A stretch of 11,807 nucleotides of DNA from JANXDG01 sp964561135 (GTDB lineage: Bacteria > Elusimicrobiota > Endomicrobiia > DTEH01). The stretch covers positions 1 to 11,807 of the forward strand of contig CAZLOB010000073.1 in NCBI GenBank assembly GCA_964561135.1, read 5' to 3'. Every line of letters starts with the position of its first letter. Position 1 is the first letter of the stretch. The translations under genes were made by a program, and so were the position numbers. Of this stretch, positions 1 through 7,499 are shown in pieces. The notes beneath the pieces were generated by a model. It was not told where the DNA came from, did no database searches, and saw only the letters and a program-made list of their open reading frames with translations.

Positions 1-722
1 AAAATAAAGACTTTGCTACAAAACTTGAAGAAATTTATTCTCAACTTCCATCTGTACCTATTGATAAAGGTTTGATTGAAAAAACAAAAAATGTTGTTGT
101 TGTACCATTAAATATTTTCTGGGACGATTTGGGAAACTGGAAAGCTTTAGAAAGAATTTATAAAAAAGATGAACAAGAAAATATGATTTTAGCAAACAAT
201 GTGGATATTGGAAGTAAAAACATTACAGTTTTTGGTAATAAAAGAATAGTTGCGACATGTGGTTTAGAAAATTTAATAATTGTTGATACTGAAGATGCTT
301 TGTTAGTTTTGAATAAGAATTTTGATCAAAAAGTTAAAGATATCGTTGAAAAAATTTCTGATGAGACAGTTTTGTATCATAAAACTGTTCAAAGACCATG
401 GGGGTTCTATACTGTTTTAAAACAAGAAAAAGGATACAAAGTTAAACTAATTAATGTTTTGCCAAACAAAAAATTAAGTTTGCAAAAACATAAAAAACGT
501 GCTGAACAATGGTTTGTAGTAAAAGGTGTTGCAAAAATTACCTGTAACAATAAAGTTTTTTATTTAAAACAAAATGAAACTTTAAGGATAGAAAAAAATA
601 CGCCTCATAGATTAGAAAATCCTTCAAGTAAAAATATCCTTGAAATTATAGAAGTTGCTTATGGTAGTTATCTTGGTGAAGATGATATAATTCGTCTTGA
701 AGATGATTTTGGAAGAAAATGA
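1..722 (+). CDS. manC: Mannose-1-phosphate guanylyltransferase with type II mannose-6-phosphate isomerase cupin (C-terminal half)
   Basis: This is the 3' part of a gene that starts left of the window; the reading frame is open from base 3 and stops with TGA at 720-722, leaving about 239 visible residues. The TTG at 72 is an internal leucine, because the upstream codons continue the family motif LPSVPIDKGLIEK. The visible part begins at the end of the nucleotidyltransferase domain (FWDDLGNW, compare GWSDVGSW). It then has the complete type II phosphomannose isomerase cupin from about base 393: RPWGFY, the metal-site pattern LSLQKHKKRAEQW, TPHRLENP, and the closing GSYLGEDDIIRLEDDFGR. The family joins GTP and mannose-1-phosphate into GDP-mannose, and the cupin domain interconverts fructose-6-P and mannose-6-P. 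Whether both activities are present cannot be judged without the N-terminal half. GDP-mannose feeds cell-surface glycans. The phosphomannomutase gene at the right edge supplies the preceding step. Confidence 0.93.
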   Translation, partial: NKDFATKLEEIYSQLPSVPIDKGLIEKTKNVVVVPLNIFWDDLGNWKALERIYKKDEQENMILANNVDIGSKNITVFGNKRIVATCGLENLIIVDTEDALLVLNKNFDQKVKDIVEKISDETVLYHKTVQRPWGFYTVLKQEKGYKVKLINVLPNKKLSLQKHKKRAEQWFVVKGVAKITCNNKVFYLKQNETLRIEKNTPHRLENPSSKNILEIIEVAYGSYLGEDDIIRLEDDFGRK

Positions 723-726
723 GTGA

Positions 727-766
727 AGTTTATAGGGTTTGTAGAATTAATGAGTTTATAAGGTTT
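727..766. repeat. Short direct repeat in the manC-cstA gap
   Basis: Two 14-base copies, AGTTTATAGGGTTT (727-740) and AGTTTATAAGGTTT (753-766), differ at one base and are 26 bp apart. They lie between the manC stop and the cstA start. The second copy runs into a T8 tract. I see no hairpin to make it a terminator. The repeat could be an operator pair or chance in AT-rich DNA. Confidence 0.3.
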
Positions 767-828
767 TTTTTGAGTAAAAGTATTTTTGGTAGCCACAGGA
801 TTTAGACTACGAAACATTTTATTGTTAT

Positions 829-834
829 GTGAGG
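829..834 (+). promoter_or_regulatory. Ribosome binding site that sets the cstA start
   Basis: GTGAGG lies 9 bases before ATG 844. The GTG at 829 would be an in-frame alternative start, but it is part of this Shine-Dalgarno sequence and has no good one of its own. ATG 844 is therefore preferred. Confidence 0.6.
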
Positions 835-843
835 TATATTTCT

Positions 844-2448
844 ATGAACTTTTATATTCTTTTTGTAATAGGTATTTTTATTGTAGCTTATTTTACATAT
901 GGAAAATTTATAGAAAAAACTTATCAGATAAAACAAACAGAAGAAGTGCCGTCAAAAAAGTTCTATGACGGAGTTGATTTTGTACCTACAAACAAGTTTG
1001 TTCTTTTAGGACACCATTTTTCATCTATTGCAGGTGCAGGACCTATAATAGGTCCAATTTTAGCAGGTGCTGTTTTTGGTTGGCTTCCTGCAATAGTATG
1101 GATTGTATTAGGGACAATTTTTATTGGTGGTTTGCATGATTTATCATCTTTGGTTATTTCAATTCGTCATGGTGGTTTATCTATTGCCCAGGTTGCAAAT
1201 AAATATATTAATAAAACTACATACAAAATATTTCTTTTATTTATATGGTTTGCTTTAGTATATGTTGTTAGTGTATTTTGTGATTTAGCAGCTGATACAT
1301 TTTTTAATGAACCTTCAGTAGCTCAAACTAGTGTTTGGTATATTTTAATTGCAATAATTTTCGGTGTTTTGGTTTATAAAATAAAGTTTAATTTACTTTT
1401 GTCAACTTTAATTTCTTTAGTTTTTGTTTTATTAGGAATTTTGTTTAGTTTAAAATTTAAGTTTTTATATTTTCCTAAACAAACTTGGATATGGTTACTT
1501 TTAGTTTATAGTTTTTTAGCTTCAATTTTGCCAGTGTGGTTCTTACTACAGCCAAGAGATTATTTATCGAGTTATTTTTTATACTTTACAGTAATAATAG
1601 GTATTTTTGGTCTTTTATTTGTGAAGACAAAAATTTTATATCCCGCATTTATTAGTTTTAATTCTTCTATAGGCACACTTTTTCCATTTTTGTTCATAAC
1701 AATAGCATGTGGTGCAATTTCTGGTTTTCATTCATTAGTTTCTTCAGGCACAACTTCTAAACAACTTGATAATATAAAAAATGCGAAGTTCGTAGCTTAT
1801 GGTGGAATGATTTTAGAAGGTATTGTTGCAGCGGTCGCTTTGTCAACATTAATGATGATTAACAAAGGGGAGTTTTCAAATCCGCAGCAAGTATACGCAC
1901 TTGGTATTTCAAAACTCTCTTCTGTTTTTGGTATCGATCTAGAATTTGGCAAAACAATAGGATATTTGGCGATCTCAGCTTTTATTCTAACAACATTGGA
2001 TACTGCAACTAGAATATCAAGATATATATTACAAGAATTTTTTGGTTTTACAAAGTCTTCATTATTTATTAGAACTGTTTTTACAGTTATGTCTTTAGTT
2101 TTACCTTTGATTTTGTTAAATTTGCGACTAAAAGATTTAGGTGGTAATGTTGTTGCTTGTTGGAAAATAATATGGCCACTTTTTGGTACTACTAACCAAC
2201 TTTTAGCTGCGTTAGTTTTGCTTGTTGTTTATCTTTGGGTAAAAAAACAAAATTTTAAAAATAAAATCATAGTTTTACTACCTTCTTTTTTTATGTTAAT
2301 AACTGCACTTTCAGCTTTAGGATGGACACTTTATATGAGGATTGTTAAAAATGTATTTGACATAATAGTTTTCATAGGCATTGTTTTATTTTTACTATGT
2401 ATATTTATCGTTGTTGAATCTATAAAATGTATTTGGCAAAAAAGTTGA
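844..2448 (+). CDS. cstA: Carbon starvation protein CstA family transporter
   Basis: A 534-residue integral membrane protein of the CstA family, known for peptide and pyruvate uptake under carbon limitation in enterobacteria. Family signatures run in order: a first membrane helix at the N-terminus, GHHFSSIAGAGP at residues 56-67, a charged IRHGG loop near 107-111, QPRDYLSSY at 236-244, CGAISGFHSLVSSGTTSKQ at 289-307, TTLDTATR at 383-390 and WPLFGTTNQLLAAL at 444-457. Roughly 13 or more hydrophobic segments can be seen. It is shorter than the roughly 700-residue E. coli protein and fits the compact class found in many anaerobes. It starts 121 bases after manC and has no CstA-type regulator beside it (no LytS/LytT pair), so its control is unknown. 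The substrate, pyruvate or peptides, is inferred from the family only. Confidence 0.93.
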   Translation: MNFYILFVIGIFIVAYFTYGKFIEKTYQIKQTEEVPSKKFYDGVDFVPTNKFVLLGHHFSSIAGAGPIIGPILAGAVFGWLPAIVWIVLGTIFIGGLHDLSSLVISIRHGGLSIAQVANKYINKTTYKIFLLFIWFALVYVVSVFCDLAADTFFNEPSVAQTSVWYILIAIIFGVLVYKIKFNLLLSTLISLVFVLLGILFSLKFKFLYFPKQTWIWLLLVYSFLASILPVWFLLQPRDYLSSYFLYFTVIIGIFGLLFVKTKILYPAFISFNSSIGTLFPFLFITIACGAISGFHSLVSSGTTSKQLDNIKNAKFVAYGGMILEGIVAAVALSTLMMINKGEFSNPQQVYALGISKLSSVFGIDLEFGKTIGYLAISAFILTTLDTATRISRYILQEFFGFTKSSLFIRTVFTVMSLVLPLILLNLRLKDLGGNVVACWKIIWPLFGTTNQLLAALVLLVVYLWVKKQNFKNKIIVLLPSFFMLITALSALGWTLYMRIVKNVFDIIVFIGIVLFLLCIFIVVESIKCIWQKS

Positions 2449-2465
2449 TTTCTTTAAAAAAAATT

Positions 2466-2493
2466 TTTACACAAATAGCATATATGATATACA
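2466..2493 (+). promoter_or_regulatory. Candidate sigma70 promoter for the SpoIID-family gene
   Basis: TTTACA (2466-2471) is followed after 16 bases by TATACA (2488-2493); an overlapping TACAAT at 2490-2495 gives spacing 18. Transcription would begin near 2500, leaving a leader of about 110 bases. The rest of the 162-base gap (2449-2610) shows only weak inverted repeats and no clear cstA terminator. AT-rich DNA makes such matches common. Confidence 0.35.
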
Positions 2494-2610
2494 ATTTTGA
2501 AAAACTAGAGCTTAGATTAAAACCTGTTGTAATTTTATCATCATTGGCAAGAAGAGTGTAAGATAACAATCTCTTTTGATAAGTTCTTACCATAAATAAA
2601 AACAAACATA

Positions 2611-4212
2611 ATGAAACAATTTTTTAATAAAGTATCACTGTTAATACATAATTTCTTTAAAATAAATAATATTTTTTTGTCTACTATATGTATATTCTTG
2701 ACAAGTTATGCTACAGTAAAAGTTGTTGAAGTACGGAAAGGTTTTAATTTTTCTAAGGAAGTACTTGATAATATAAAGATAGGTATTATAAGGAACAAAC
2801 CACAAGTTGTTGTTTATTCCAATAGCGATTTTGAGTTTAGAGATAAAGATAAAAAACTTATTTGTGAAGGTAAGGCGTGGGATATGTGGGTATTGAAAGT
2901 ATCAGGTGTTGGCGAAGTTGGAAAAACAATATTTTATGTAGCACCTGCGTCCTATACTTATGAAGCTACTGCAACCGTTATTGCTGAATCTATAAAACAA
3001 ACACTTGGATTACCTGTAATTGTTTTAAACGAACCACCATGGTATAAAGTCCGTGTTGGAGAAGCAACTACCCGTGAAGAAGCACAAAAAATTGTTGATA
3101 AACTAAAAGCAATGGGGTATGATCAAGCATGGATTGATAAAAGAACAATACAACCAAAAACAAAACCTAAAATACAACTTATCGACCCTGGCAAAAATGT
3201 TAAAGGTGAATATGAAGATCCGATATATTTTGTACCAAAATCCACTTTTGCATATATAGGTGTTGCAGGAAAACTTTACAAAGGCAGGTTTATCGTTCGT
3301 ATAGGAGTTGATGGATTATTAACTGTCATCAACGAGATTAACATTGATGAATATCTCAAAGGTGTACTACCAAAAGAAATTGGTGCGAATAAACATGAAG
3401 AAGCGCTTAAAGCACAAGCTGTTGCTGCAAGGACTGAGACGCTTTCAAAACTTGGTCGTCATTCTGATGAAGGATTTGATTTATGTGCAACAGTATGTTG
3501 TCAAGTATATGGTGGACTTTCAGCTGAAACACCAAGAACAAATAAAGCTGTAGAAGATACAATTGGTGAAGTCATAACTATAGGTGATCGTCTTGCGTCA
3601 GCTGTGTATCATGCATGTTGTGGTGGGTATACAGAAGATGCTTCCATAGTATGGGGCAGCGGTTTTGAATATCTGGTACCGGTAGCTTGTTTTGAACAAG
3701 GACAAAATACTGAATTTCAGTTCCCACTAAACAAAGAAGAAAATTTTGTTAAATGGGTTAAAAGTAAACCGAGGGCGTTCTGCGAAGACTATACAAAATT
3801 TTTCCGTTGGGAGAAAAGATTTACTGAAACACAACTTGCGAGTATACTTGCTCAAAAAGGATATAATGTTGGGAGAGTTTTAGATATAAAATTAGGTGAA
3901 CGTGGTCCTGCAGGAACATTGAAAAGTATAACTATAATCGGTACTGAAGGACAATATACTATAAATTCTGAATACAAAATTAGAGAAGCGTTAGGTGGTG
4001 TAATGAACTTCTACAGCGGAAAGTTTATAGTAGAAGTTGAAAAAGATCCTAATACAAAAGAAAAAGTATGGAAATTTATAGGAGCAGGATGGGGACATGG
4101 TGTTGGTATGTGCCAATATGGTGCTGCAACAGCTGCTGCAAAATACGGCTGGAATTATAAAAAAATTTTAAAACATTATTTTCCAACTACACAGGTTAAG
4201 AAAGTATATTGA
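2611..4212 (+). CDS. SpoIID/LytB-domain envelope protein with an internal SPOR-like segment
   Basis: A 533-residue protein. A hydrophobic stretch at about residues 20-36 after a basic N-terminus suggests export with a signal peptide or membrane anchor; there is no lipobox cysteine. Residues 56-85 resemble the usual strand region at the start of SpoIID proteins. Residues about 143-178 (PPWYKVRVGEATTREEAQKI and on) look like a SPOR peptidoglycan-binding repeat. The SpoIID domain follows: INIDEYLKGVLPKEIG with the probable catalytic Glu256, ALKAQAVAARTE, CQVYGG, HACCGGYTED, and the terminal GAGWGHGVGMCQYGAA with HYFPTT. In sporulating Firmicutes SpoIID is a lytic transglycosylase that cuts glycan strands stripped of peptides. 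No other sporulation gene is visible here, so a role in wall remodelling or division is inferred. The ATG at 2611 has no Shine-Dalgarno sequence but fits the hydrophobic N-terminus. Confidence 0.92.
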   Translation: MKQFFNKVSLLIHNFFKINNIFLSTICIFLTSYATVKVVEVRKGFNFSKEVLDNIKIGIIRNKPQVVVYSNSDFEFRDKDKKLICEGKAWDMWVLKVSGVGEVGKTIFYVAPASYTYEATATVIAESIKQTLGLPVIVLNEPPWYKVRVGEATTREEAQKIVDKLKAMGYDQAWIDKRTIQPKTKPKIQLIDPGKNVKGEYEDPIYFVPKSTFAYIGVAGKLYKGRFIVRIGVDGLLTVINEINIDEYLKGVLPKEIGANKHEEALKAQAVAARTETLSKLGRHSDEGFDLCATVCCQVYGGLSAETPRTNKAVEDTIGEVITIGDRLASAVYHACCGGYTEDASIVWGSGFEYLVPVACFEQGQNTEFQFPLNKEENFVKWVKSKPRAFCEDYTKFFRWEKRFTETQLASILAQKGYNVGRVLDIKLGERGPAGTLKSITIIGTEGQYTINSEYKIREALGGVMNFYSGKFIVEVEKDPNTKEKVWKFIGAGWGHGVGMCQYGAATAAAKYGWNYKKILKHYFPTTQVKKVY

Positions 4213-4224
4213 AAATAAAAAATT

Positions 4225-4298
4225 TGTCCCCGGCGAGAGTCGAACTCGCAACCAACGGATTAAGAGTCCGCTGCTCTACCATGTTGAGCTACGGGGAC
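4225..4298 (-). tRNA. tRNA-Lys (anticodon CUU)
   Basis: The reverse complement folds as a full cloverleaf. It has a 7-bp acceptor stem (GTCCCCG with CGGGGAC), D stem GCTC/GAGC with GG in the loop, and anticodon stem GCGGA/TCCGT with one G-T pair. The anticodon loop is CTCTTAA, giving anticodon CTT, which reads AAG lysine codons. The variable loop is 5 bases and the T arm is GCGAG-TTCGACT-CTCGC. The discriminator base is A at 4225. CCA is not encoded, so it must be added by a nucleotidyltransferase. The gene converges on the SpoIID-family gene with 12 bases between them. Immediately downstream on the - strand lies a T-rich run (T6, A, T4 at 4222-4212) that could help end transcription. Confidence 0.97.
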
Positions 4299-4330
4299 GC
4301 TAATAAATAAATGTGTAAACGATTCTAATA

Positions 4331-4359
4331 TACATATAATAAAAAATTTTAGAAATCAA
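4331..4359 (-). promoter_or_regulatory. Candidate promoter for tRNA-Lys
   Basis: Read on the - strand, TTGATT (4359-4354) is followed after 17 bases by TATGTA (4336-4331). Transcription would start about 25 bases before the tRNA. The -10 is imperfect, so confidence is low. Confidence 0.3.
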
Positions 4360-4414
4360 CTTCTGAAGACAAGTTTTAAAAAAAATCTTTTTTAAAAATT
4401 TTTAAACCAACCTG

Positions 4415-4444
4415 TTGACAAATAAAATATATTCTTTGTACTAT
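4415..4444 (+). promoter_or_regulatory. Sigma70-type promoter of nrdJ
   Basis: A consensus TTGACA (4415-4420) is followed after 18 bases by TACTAT (4439-4444). A- and T-tracts at about 4377-4406 just upstream could act as an UP element. The start site would fall near 4451, giving a leader of about 59 bases. That is too short for a cobalamin riboswitch, and none is recognisable. The -10 overlaps the first NrdR-type box, as expected for repression. Confidence 0.65.
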
Positions 4445-4484
4445 ATATCGTAGTATGGAGTTTTAATAACACAATATATAGGTA
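4438..4484 (+). promoter_or_regulatory. Tandem NrdR-box operator of nrdJ
   Basis: Box 1 spans 4438-4453 with core CTATATATCG at 4441-4450. Box 2 spans 4469-4484 with core CAATATATAG at 4472-4481, preceded by ACA. The known NrdR box has the form acaCWATATaTWGtgt; the box 2 core fits fully and the box 1 core differs at one base. The two cores start exactly 31 bp apart, about three helical turns, the spacing characteristic of paired NrdR boxes. Box 1 covers the -10 element and box 2 lies in the leader. NrdR is the ATP/dATP-sensing repressor of ribonucleotide reductase genes; its own gene is not in this window. Confidence 0.75.
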
Positions 4485-4495
4485 TTCTGACTACA

Positions 4496-4502
4496 GGGGG
4501 TG
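4496..4502 (+). promoter_or_regulatory. Shine-Dalgarno sequence of nrdJ
   Basis: GGGGGTG, one base from GGAGGTG, lies 7 bases before ATG 4510 and supports that start. Confidence 0.6.
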
Positions 4503-4509
4503 TAGGATT

Positions 4510-6843
4510 ATGGCAATAAATATTTCGTCTGAAGAAAAAATTATTGAAGATGTTAATGAAATGTTAGATTCCGTTTCTACAGAAGATGATAAAGAAAAAA
4601 CGGATCATTTATCAGAAACTACACATGTTAAACCTTCACTTACTGCGAACGCTTTAGTTGTTTTAGAAAAAAGGTATTTAAAAAAAGATGAGAATGGAAA
4701 TATTATTGAGTCACCAGAAGATATGTTTAAACGAGTAGCAAAAGCTATTGCTGAAGTTGACAAAATTTACGGTGAAGATCCTCAACAATCATATGAGAAA
4801 TTTTATGAAATAATGGCACGTCTTGAGTTTTTACCTAACTCGCCTACTTTAATGAACGCAGGGACTTCTTTTCAGCAACTTTCAGCATGTTTTGTTTTAC
4901 CTATAGAGGATTCTATGGAGTCAATTTTTGAAACACTAAAATATGCTGCGTTGATCCACAAAACAGGTGGTGGGACAGGGTTTTCATTTTCAAATTTGCG
5001 TCCATCAAACGATGTTGTAAGAACAACATCAGGTGTTTCTTCAGGCCCAATTTCTTTTATGAAAGTATACAATGCTGCAACTGAAGCTATTAAACAAGGT
5101 GGTCGTAGACGTGGTGCGAACATGGGTATTTTACGTGTTGACCATCCTGATATAATTGAGTTTATAAAATGTAAAGAAAAAGAAGGTGAACTAGCAAATT
5201 TTAATATCTCGGTTGCTATTACTGACGATTTTATGAAAAAATTACAAAATGCTGAAGAGTACGAACTTATAAATCCGAGAACAAAACAAGTTGTGAAAAA
5301 ATTAAAGACAACAGAAGTTTTTGATTTAATTGTAGAACATGCATGGCTTAATGGTGAACCAGGTGTTGTGTTTATTGATGTTGTAAACAAATATAATCCG
5401 ACTCCTGAAGTTGGAATGATTGAAAGTACTAACCCGTGTGGTGAGCAACCGTTGCTTCCTTATGAATCGTGTAATTTAGGCTCAATTAATTTAGGTAAGA
5501 TGGTGATACATCGTGGCGATGTTTGTGAGATAGATTGGGAACGACTTAAATATGTCACAGAAGTTGCAGTACATTTTTTAGACAATGTGATAGATGCAAA
5601 CCAATATCCTGTGGATAAAATTAGAGAGATGACACTTGCTAACAGAAAAATAGGCTTAGGTGTGATGGGCTGGGCTGATATGTTGTTCCAATTAAAGATA
5701 TCTTATAATTCAAAAGAAGCGTTGAACCTTGCTGAAAAAGTTATGAGTTTTATCAAAAAAGTTGCTGTAGAAACTTCAGAAAAAATAGCGCAAAAACGTG
5801 GCCCATTCCCAAATTTTGAAAGAAGTATATTCAAAAATGGTAAACCACGACGTAACGCTACTCTTACAACAATTGCACCAACAGGGTCTATTGGTATCAT
5901 AGCAAATGCTTCCACTGGTATAGAACCTGTTTTTGCTTTAGCTTATGTTAGGAAAAACATTTTAGGTGGTGAAGAATTGTTTGAAATAAACCCTTATTTT
6001 AAACAAGCTTTAATTGAAGAAGGTTTATATTCTAAAGAGCTAATCGAAGAAGTTATTCAAAAAGGTAGTTTAAAAGATATAAAAGGAATACCAGAATCTT
6101 TTAAGAAAATATTTGTTACAGCTTTAGATATACCACCTGAGATGCATGTACGTATGCAAGCAGCATTCCAGAAATATGTTGATAACGCTGTCTCAAAAAC
6201 AATAAACCTTCCAAACTCTGCTACAAAAGAAGATGTTAAAAAAGTTTTTCTTTTAGCATACAAACTTGGCTGCAAAGGGATAACTGTTTACAGGGAAGGA
6301 TCCCGTAGTGTACAAGTGTTAAATATTGCAAAGAAAGAAGAAAAAGTTAAACCTGAACCCAGAACAAGGCCAAGAGTTGTTTCCGGAAAAACAATCAAGA
6401 TGGTAACCGGTTGTGGAAATATGTATGTTACAATTAACGAAGATGAGTTTGGACCATGTGAGCTGTTTACTTCGTTAGGTAAAAGTGGTGGGTGTACATC
6501 ATCCCAGTCAGAGGCTATTGGTAGACTAATTTCATTAGCATTAAGAAGTGGGGTGAAACCTGAAAAAGTAATTGAACAATTAAAAGGTATACGTTGTCCA
6601 TCACCTGTGATATATCAAGGCGAGTCAATTCTTTCTTGTGCAGATGCGTTAGCAAAAGCGTTAGAAATTTATATTCAAGAAAAAAATATTCCTAACTTGT
6701 TTGATAGTATAAAAACTCAAAAACAACAACTTACTAAAAATGAACTTGGGATTAATCCACAATGTCCAGAATGCGGTTCTATATTAGAAATTGGTGAAGG
6801 ATGTGCTACATGTAGAAGTTGTGGTTTTTCAAAATGTTTATAA
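4510..6843 (+). CDS. nrdJ: Adenosylcobalamin-dependent (class II) ribonucleoside-diphosphate reductase
   Basis: A 777-residue class II reductase, which makes deoxyribonucleotides using a radical generated from coenzyme B12. Signatures: LSACFVLP with redox Cys127; KTGGGTGFSFS at 151-161; GGRRRGANMG at 197-206; ESTNPCGEQPLLPYESCNLG with Asn308, the radical-bearing Cys310, Glu312 and partner redox Cys321; and APTGSIG at 456-462. A TSCPD domain follows (about residues 624-720, with GGCTSSQSEAIGRLISLALR). The C-terminus is a cysteine-rich ribbon: CPEC at 752-755, CATC at 765-768, Cys771 and Cys776. These residues probably bind zinc and pass electrons to the active site. The first 50 residues are acidic and do not resemble an ATP-cone, so dATP inhibition of overall activity is unlikely. 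A paired NrdR operator lies upstream and dcd follows 67 bases later. Confidence 0.97.
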   Translation: MAINISSEEKIIEDVNEMLDSVSTEDDKEKTDHLSETTHVKPSLTANALVVLEKRYLKKDENGNIIESPEDMFKRVAKAIAEVDKIYGEDPQQSYEKFYEIMARLEFLPNSPTLMNAGTSFQQLSACFVLPIEDSMESIFETLKYAALIHKTGGGTGFSFSNLRPSNDVVRTTSGVSSGPISFMKVYNAATEAIKQGGRRRGANMGILRVDHPDIIEFIKCKEKEGELANFNISVAITDDFMKKLQNAEEYELINPRTKQVVKKLKTTEVFDLIVEHAWLNGEPGVVFIDVVNKYNPTPEVGMIESTNPCGEQPLLPYESCNLGSINLGKMVIHRGDVCEIDWERLKYVTEVAVHFLDNVIDANQYPVDKIREMTLANRKIGLGVMGWADMLFQLKISYNSKEALNLAEKVMSFIKKVAVETSEKIAQKRGPFPNFERSIFKNGKPRRNATLTTIAPTGSIGIIANASTGIEPVFALAYVRKNILGGEELFEINPYFKQALIEEGLYSKELIEEVIQKGSLKDIKGIPESFKKIFVTALDIPPEMHVRMQAAFQKYVDNAVSKTINLPNSATKEDVKKVFLLAYKLGCKGITVYREGSRSVQVLNIAKKEEKVKPEPRTRPRVVSGKTIKMVTGCGNMYVTINEDEFGPCELFTSLGKSGGCTSSQSEAIGRLISLALRSGVKPEKVIEQLKGIRCPSPVIYQGESILSCADALAKALEIYIQEKNIPNLFDSIKTQKQQLTKNELGINPQCPECGSILEIGEGCATCRSCGFSKCL

Positions 6844-6910
6844 ACTTTTTTCTTATCGTTTTTTTATAACTCATCTTCGTGTTTAAAACTAAAATAACTA
6901 AAATAAACTC

Positions 6911-7465
6911 ATGATGTTGTCAGATAAAGATATAAAACAATATGTAGAAAAGTATAAAATGATTGAACCGTTCGAAGATACAAGGCTGTTAAAACTTGAC
7001 AAAAAAATTTCTTGGGGTGTATCGTCTTATGGGTATGATATAAGATTGTCAGACGAGTTTTTGGTCCCTAAACAAAATTCTAGGCTAATTGTCGACCCTA
7101 AAGATTTTGATGTTACAAAATTTAAAAAAATAAAAACAAACAGCTATGTAATCAAACCAAATAACTTTGTATTAGGCAAAAGTTTTGAATATTTTAGAAT
7201 ACCAAAAGATATTTTGGTAATTGTTTTTGGTAAATCAACATATGCAAGATGCGGATTAATTGTTAATATTACTCCTCTTGAACCTGAATGGGAAGGGTAT
7301 ATAACTATTGCAATTATTAATCCACTAAATCATAAAATAAAAATCTATGCTAACGAAGGAATAGCGCAAGCAATATTTTTAAAAGCTAAAAATATATGCA
7401 AAATTTCATATAAAGATAAGCAAGGAAAGTATCAAGCACAAAAAGATATCACACCTGCAATGTGA
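6911..7465 (+). CDS. dcd: dCTP deaminase family protein with the catalytic Glu replaced by Ala
   Basis: A 184-residue protein of the dCTP deaminase/dUTPase fold. Family motifs: MLSDKDI at the start, SSYGYDIRLSDEFLV at 38-52, FGKSTYARCGLIVN with Ser109 and Arg113, TPLEPEWEGYITI, and IYANEGIAQAIF at 145-156. It belongs to the subfamily with KSTYARCGLIVN and PEWEGY, seen in Chlamydia and many proteobacteria. The family normally makes dUTP from dCTP. In that subfamily the segment reads YVTIEISN, with Glu as the general base (E. coli Glu138). Here it reads YITIAIIN, and codon 134 (7310-7312) is GCA, one base from GAA. Deaminase activity is therefore doubtful. ATG 6911 or 6914 could start the protein, since MMLSD and MLSD both occur in the family; neither has a Shine-Dalgarno sequence. 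It lies between nrdJ and guaB3 and is probably co-transcribed with nrdJ. Confidence 0.9.
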   Translation: MMLSDKDIKQYVEKYKMIEPFEDTRLLKLDKKISWGVSSYGYDIRLSDEFLVPKQNSRLIVDPKDFDVTKFKKIKTNSYVIKPNNFVLGKSFEYFRIPKDILVIVFGKSTYARCGLIVNITPLEPEWEGYITIAIINPLNHKIKIYANEGIAQAIFLKAKNICKISYKDKQGKYQAQKDITPAM

Positions 7466-7486
7466 GTTTTAATATAATTTAAATTG

Positions 7487-7494
7487 AAAGGAGG
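7487..7494 (+). promoter_or_regulatory. Strong Shine-Dalgarno sequence of guaB3
   Basis: AAAGGAGG lies 5 bases before ATG 7500 and fixes this start. Confidence 0.8.
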
Positions 7495-7499
7495 TAGAT

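Noticed and set aside
790..814. GTAG and CTAC arms before cstA as a further REP-like element.
   Set aside because: The arms are only 4 bases long and the sequence between them does not pair.
786..968. A 60-codon open frame ahead of and overlapping cstA in another frame.
   Set aside because: It starts at a rare codon without ribosome binding site, and most of it is a shifted reading of the CstA N-terminus.
2420..2605. A 61-codon open frame on the - strand between cstA and the SpoIID-family gene.
   Set aside because: It needs a TTG start, has no Shine-Dalgarno sequence, overlaps the end of cstA and resembles nothing I know.
4299..4509. A cobalamin riboswitch controlling the B12-dependent reductase.
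   Set aside because: The leader after the predicted promoter is only about 59 bases and has no B12-box-like core; the gap is explained by two promoters and the NrdR boxes.
6888..6905. Tandem copy of ACTAAAATA before dcd.
   Set aside because: A single 9-base duplication in AT-rich DNA, with no sign of function.
7473..7478. A perfect TATAAT just before guaB3.
   Set aside because: No -35 sequence lies 16-18 bases upstream and no extended -10 is present; the sequence is common in AT-rich DNA. Read-through from dcd is the simpler explanation.
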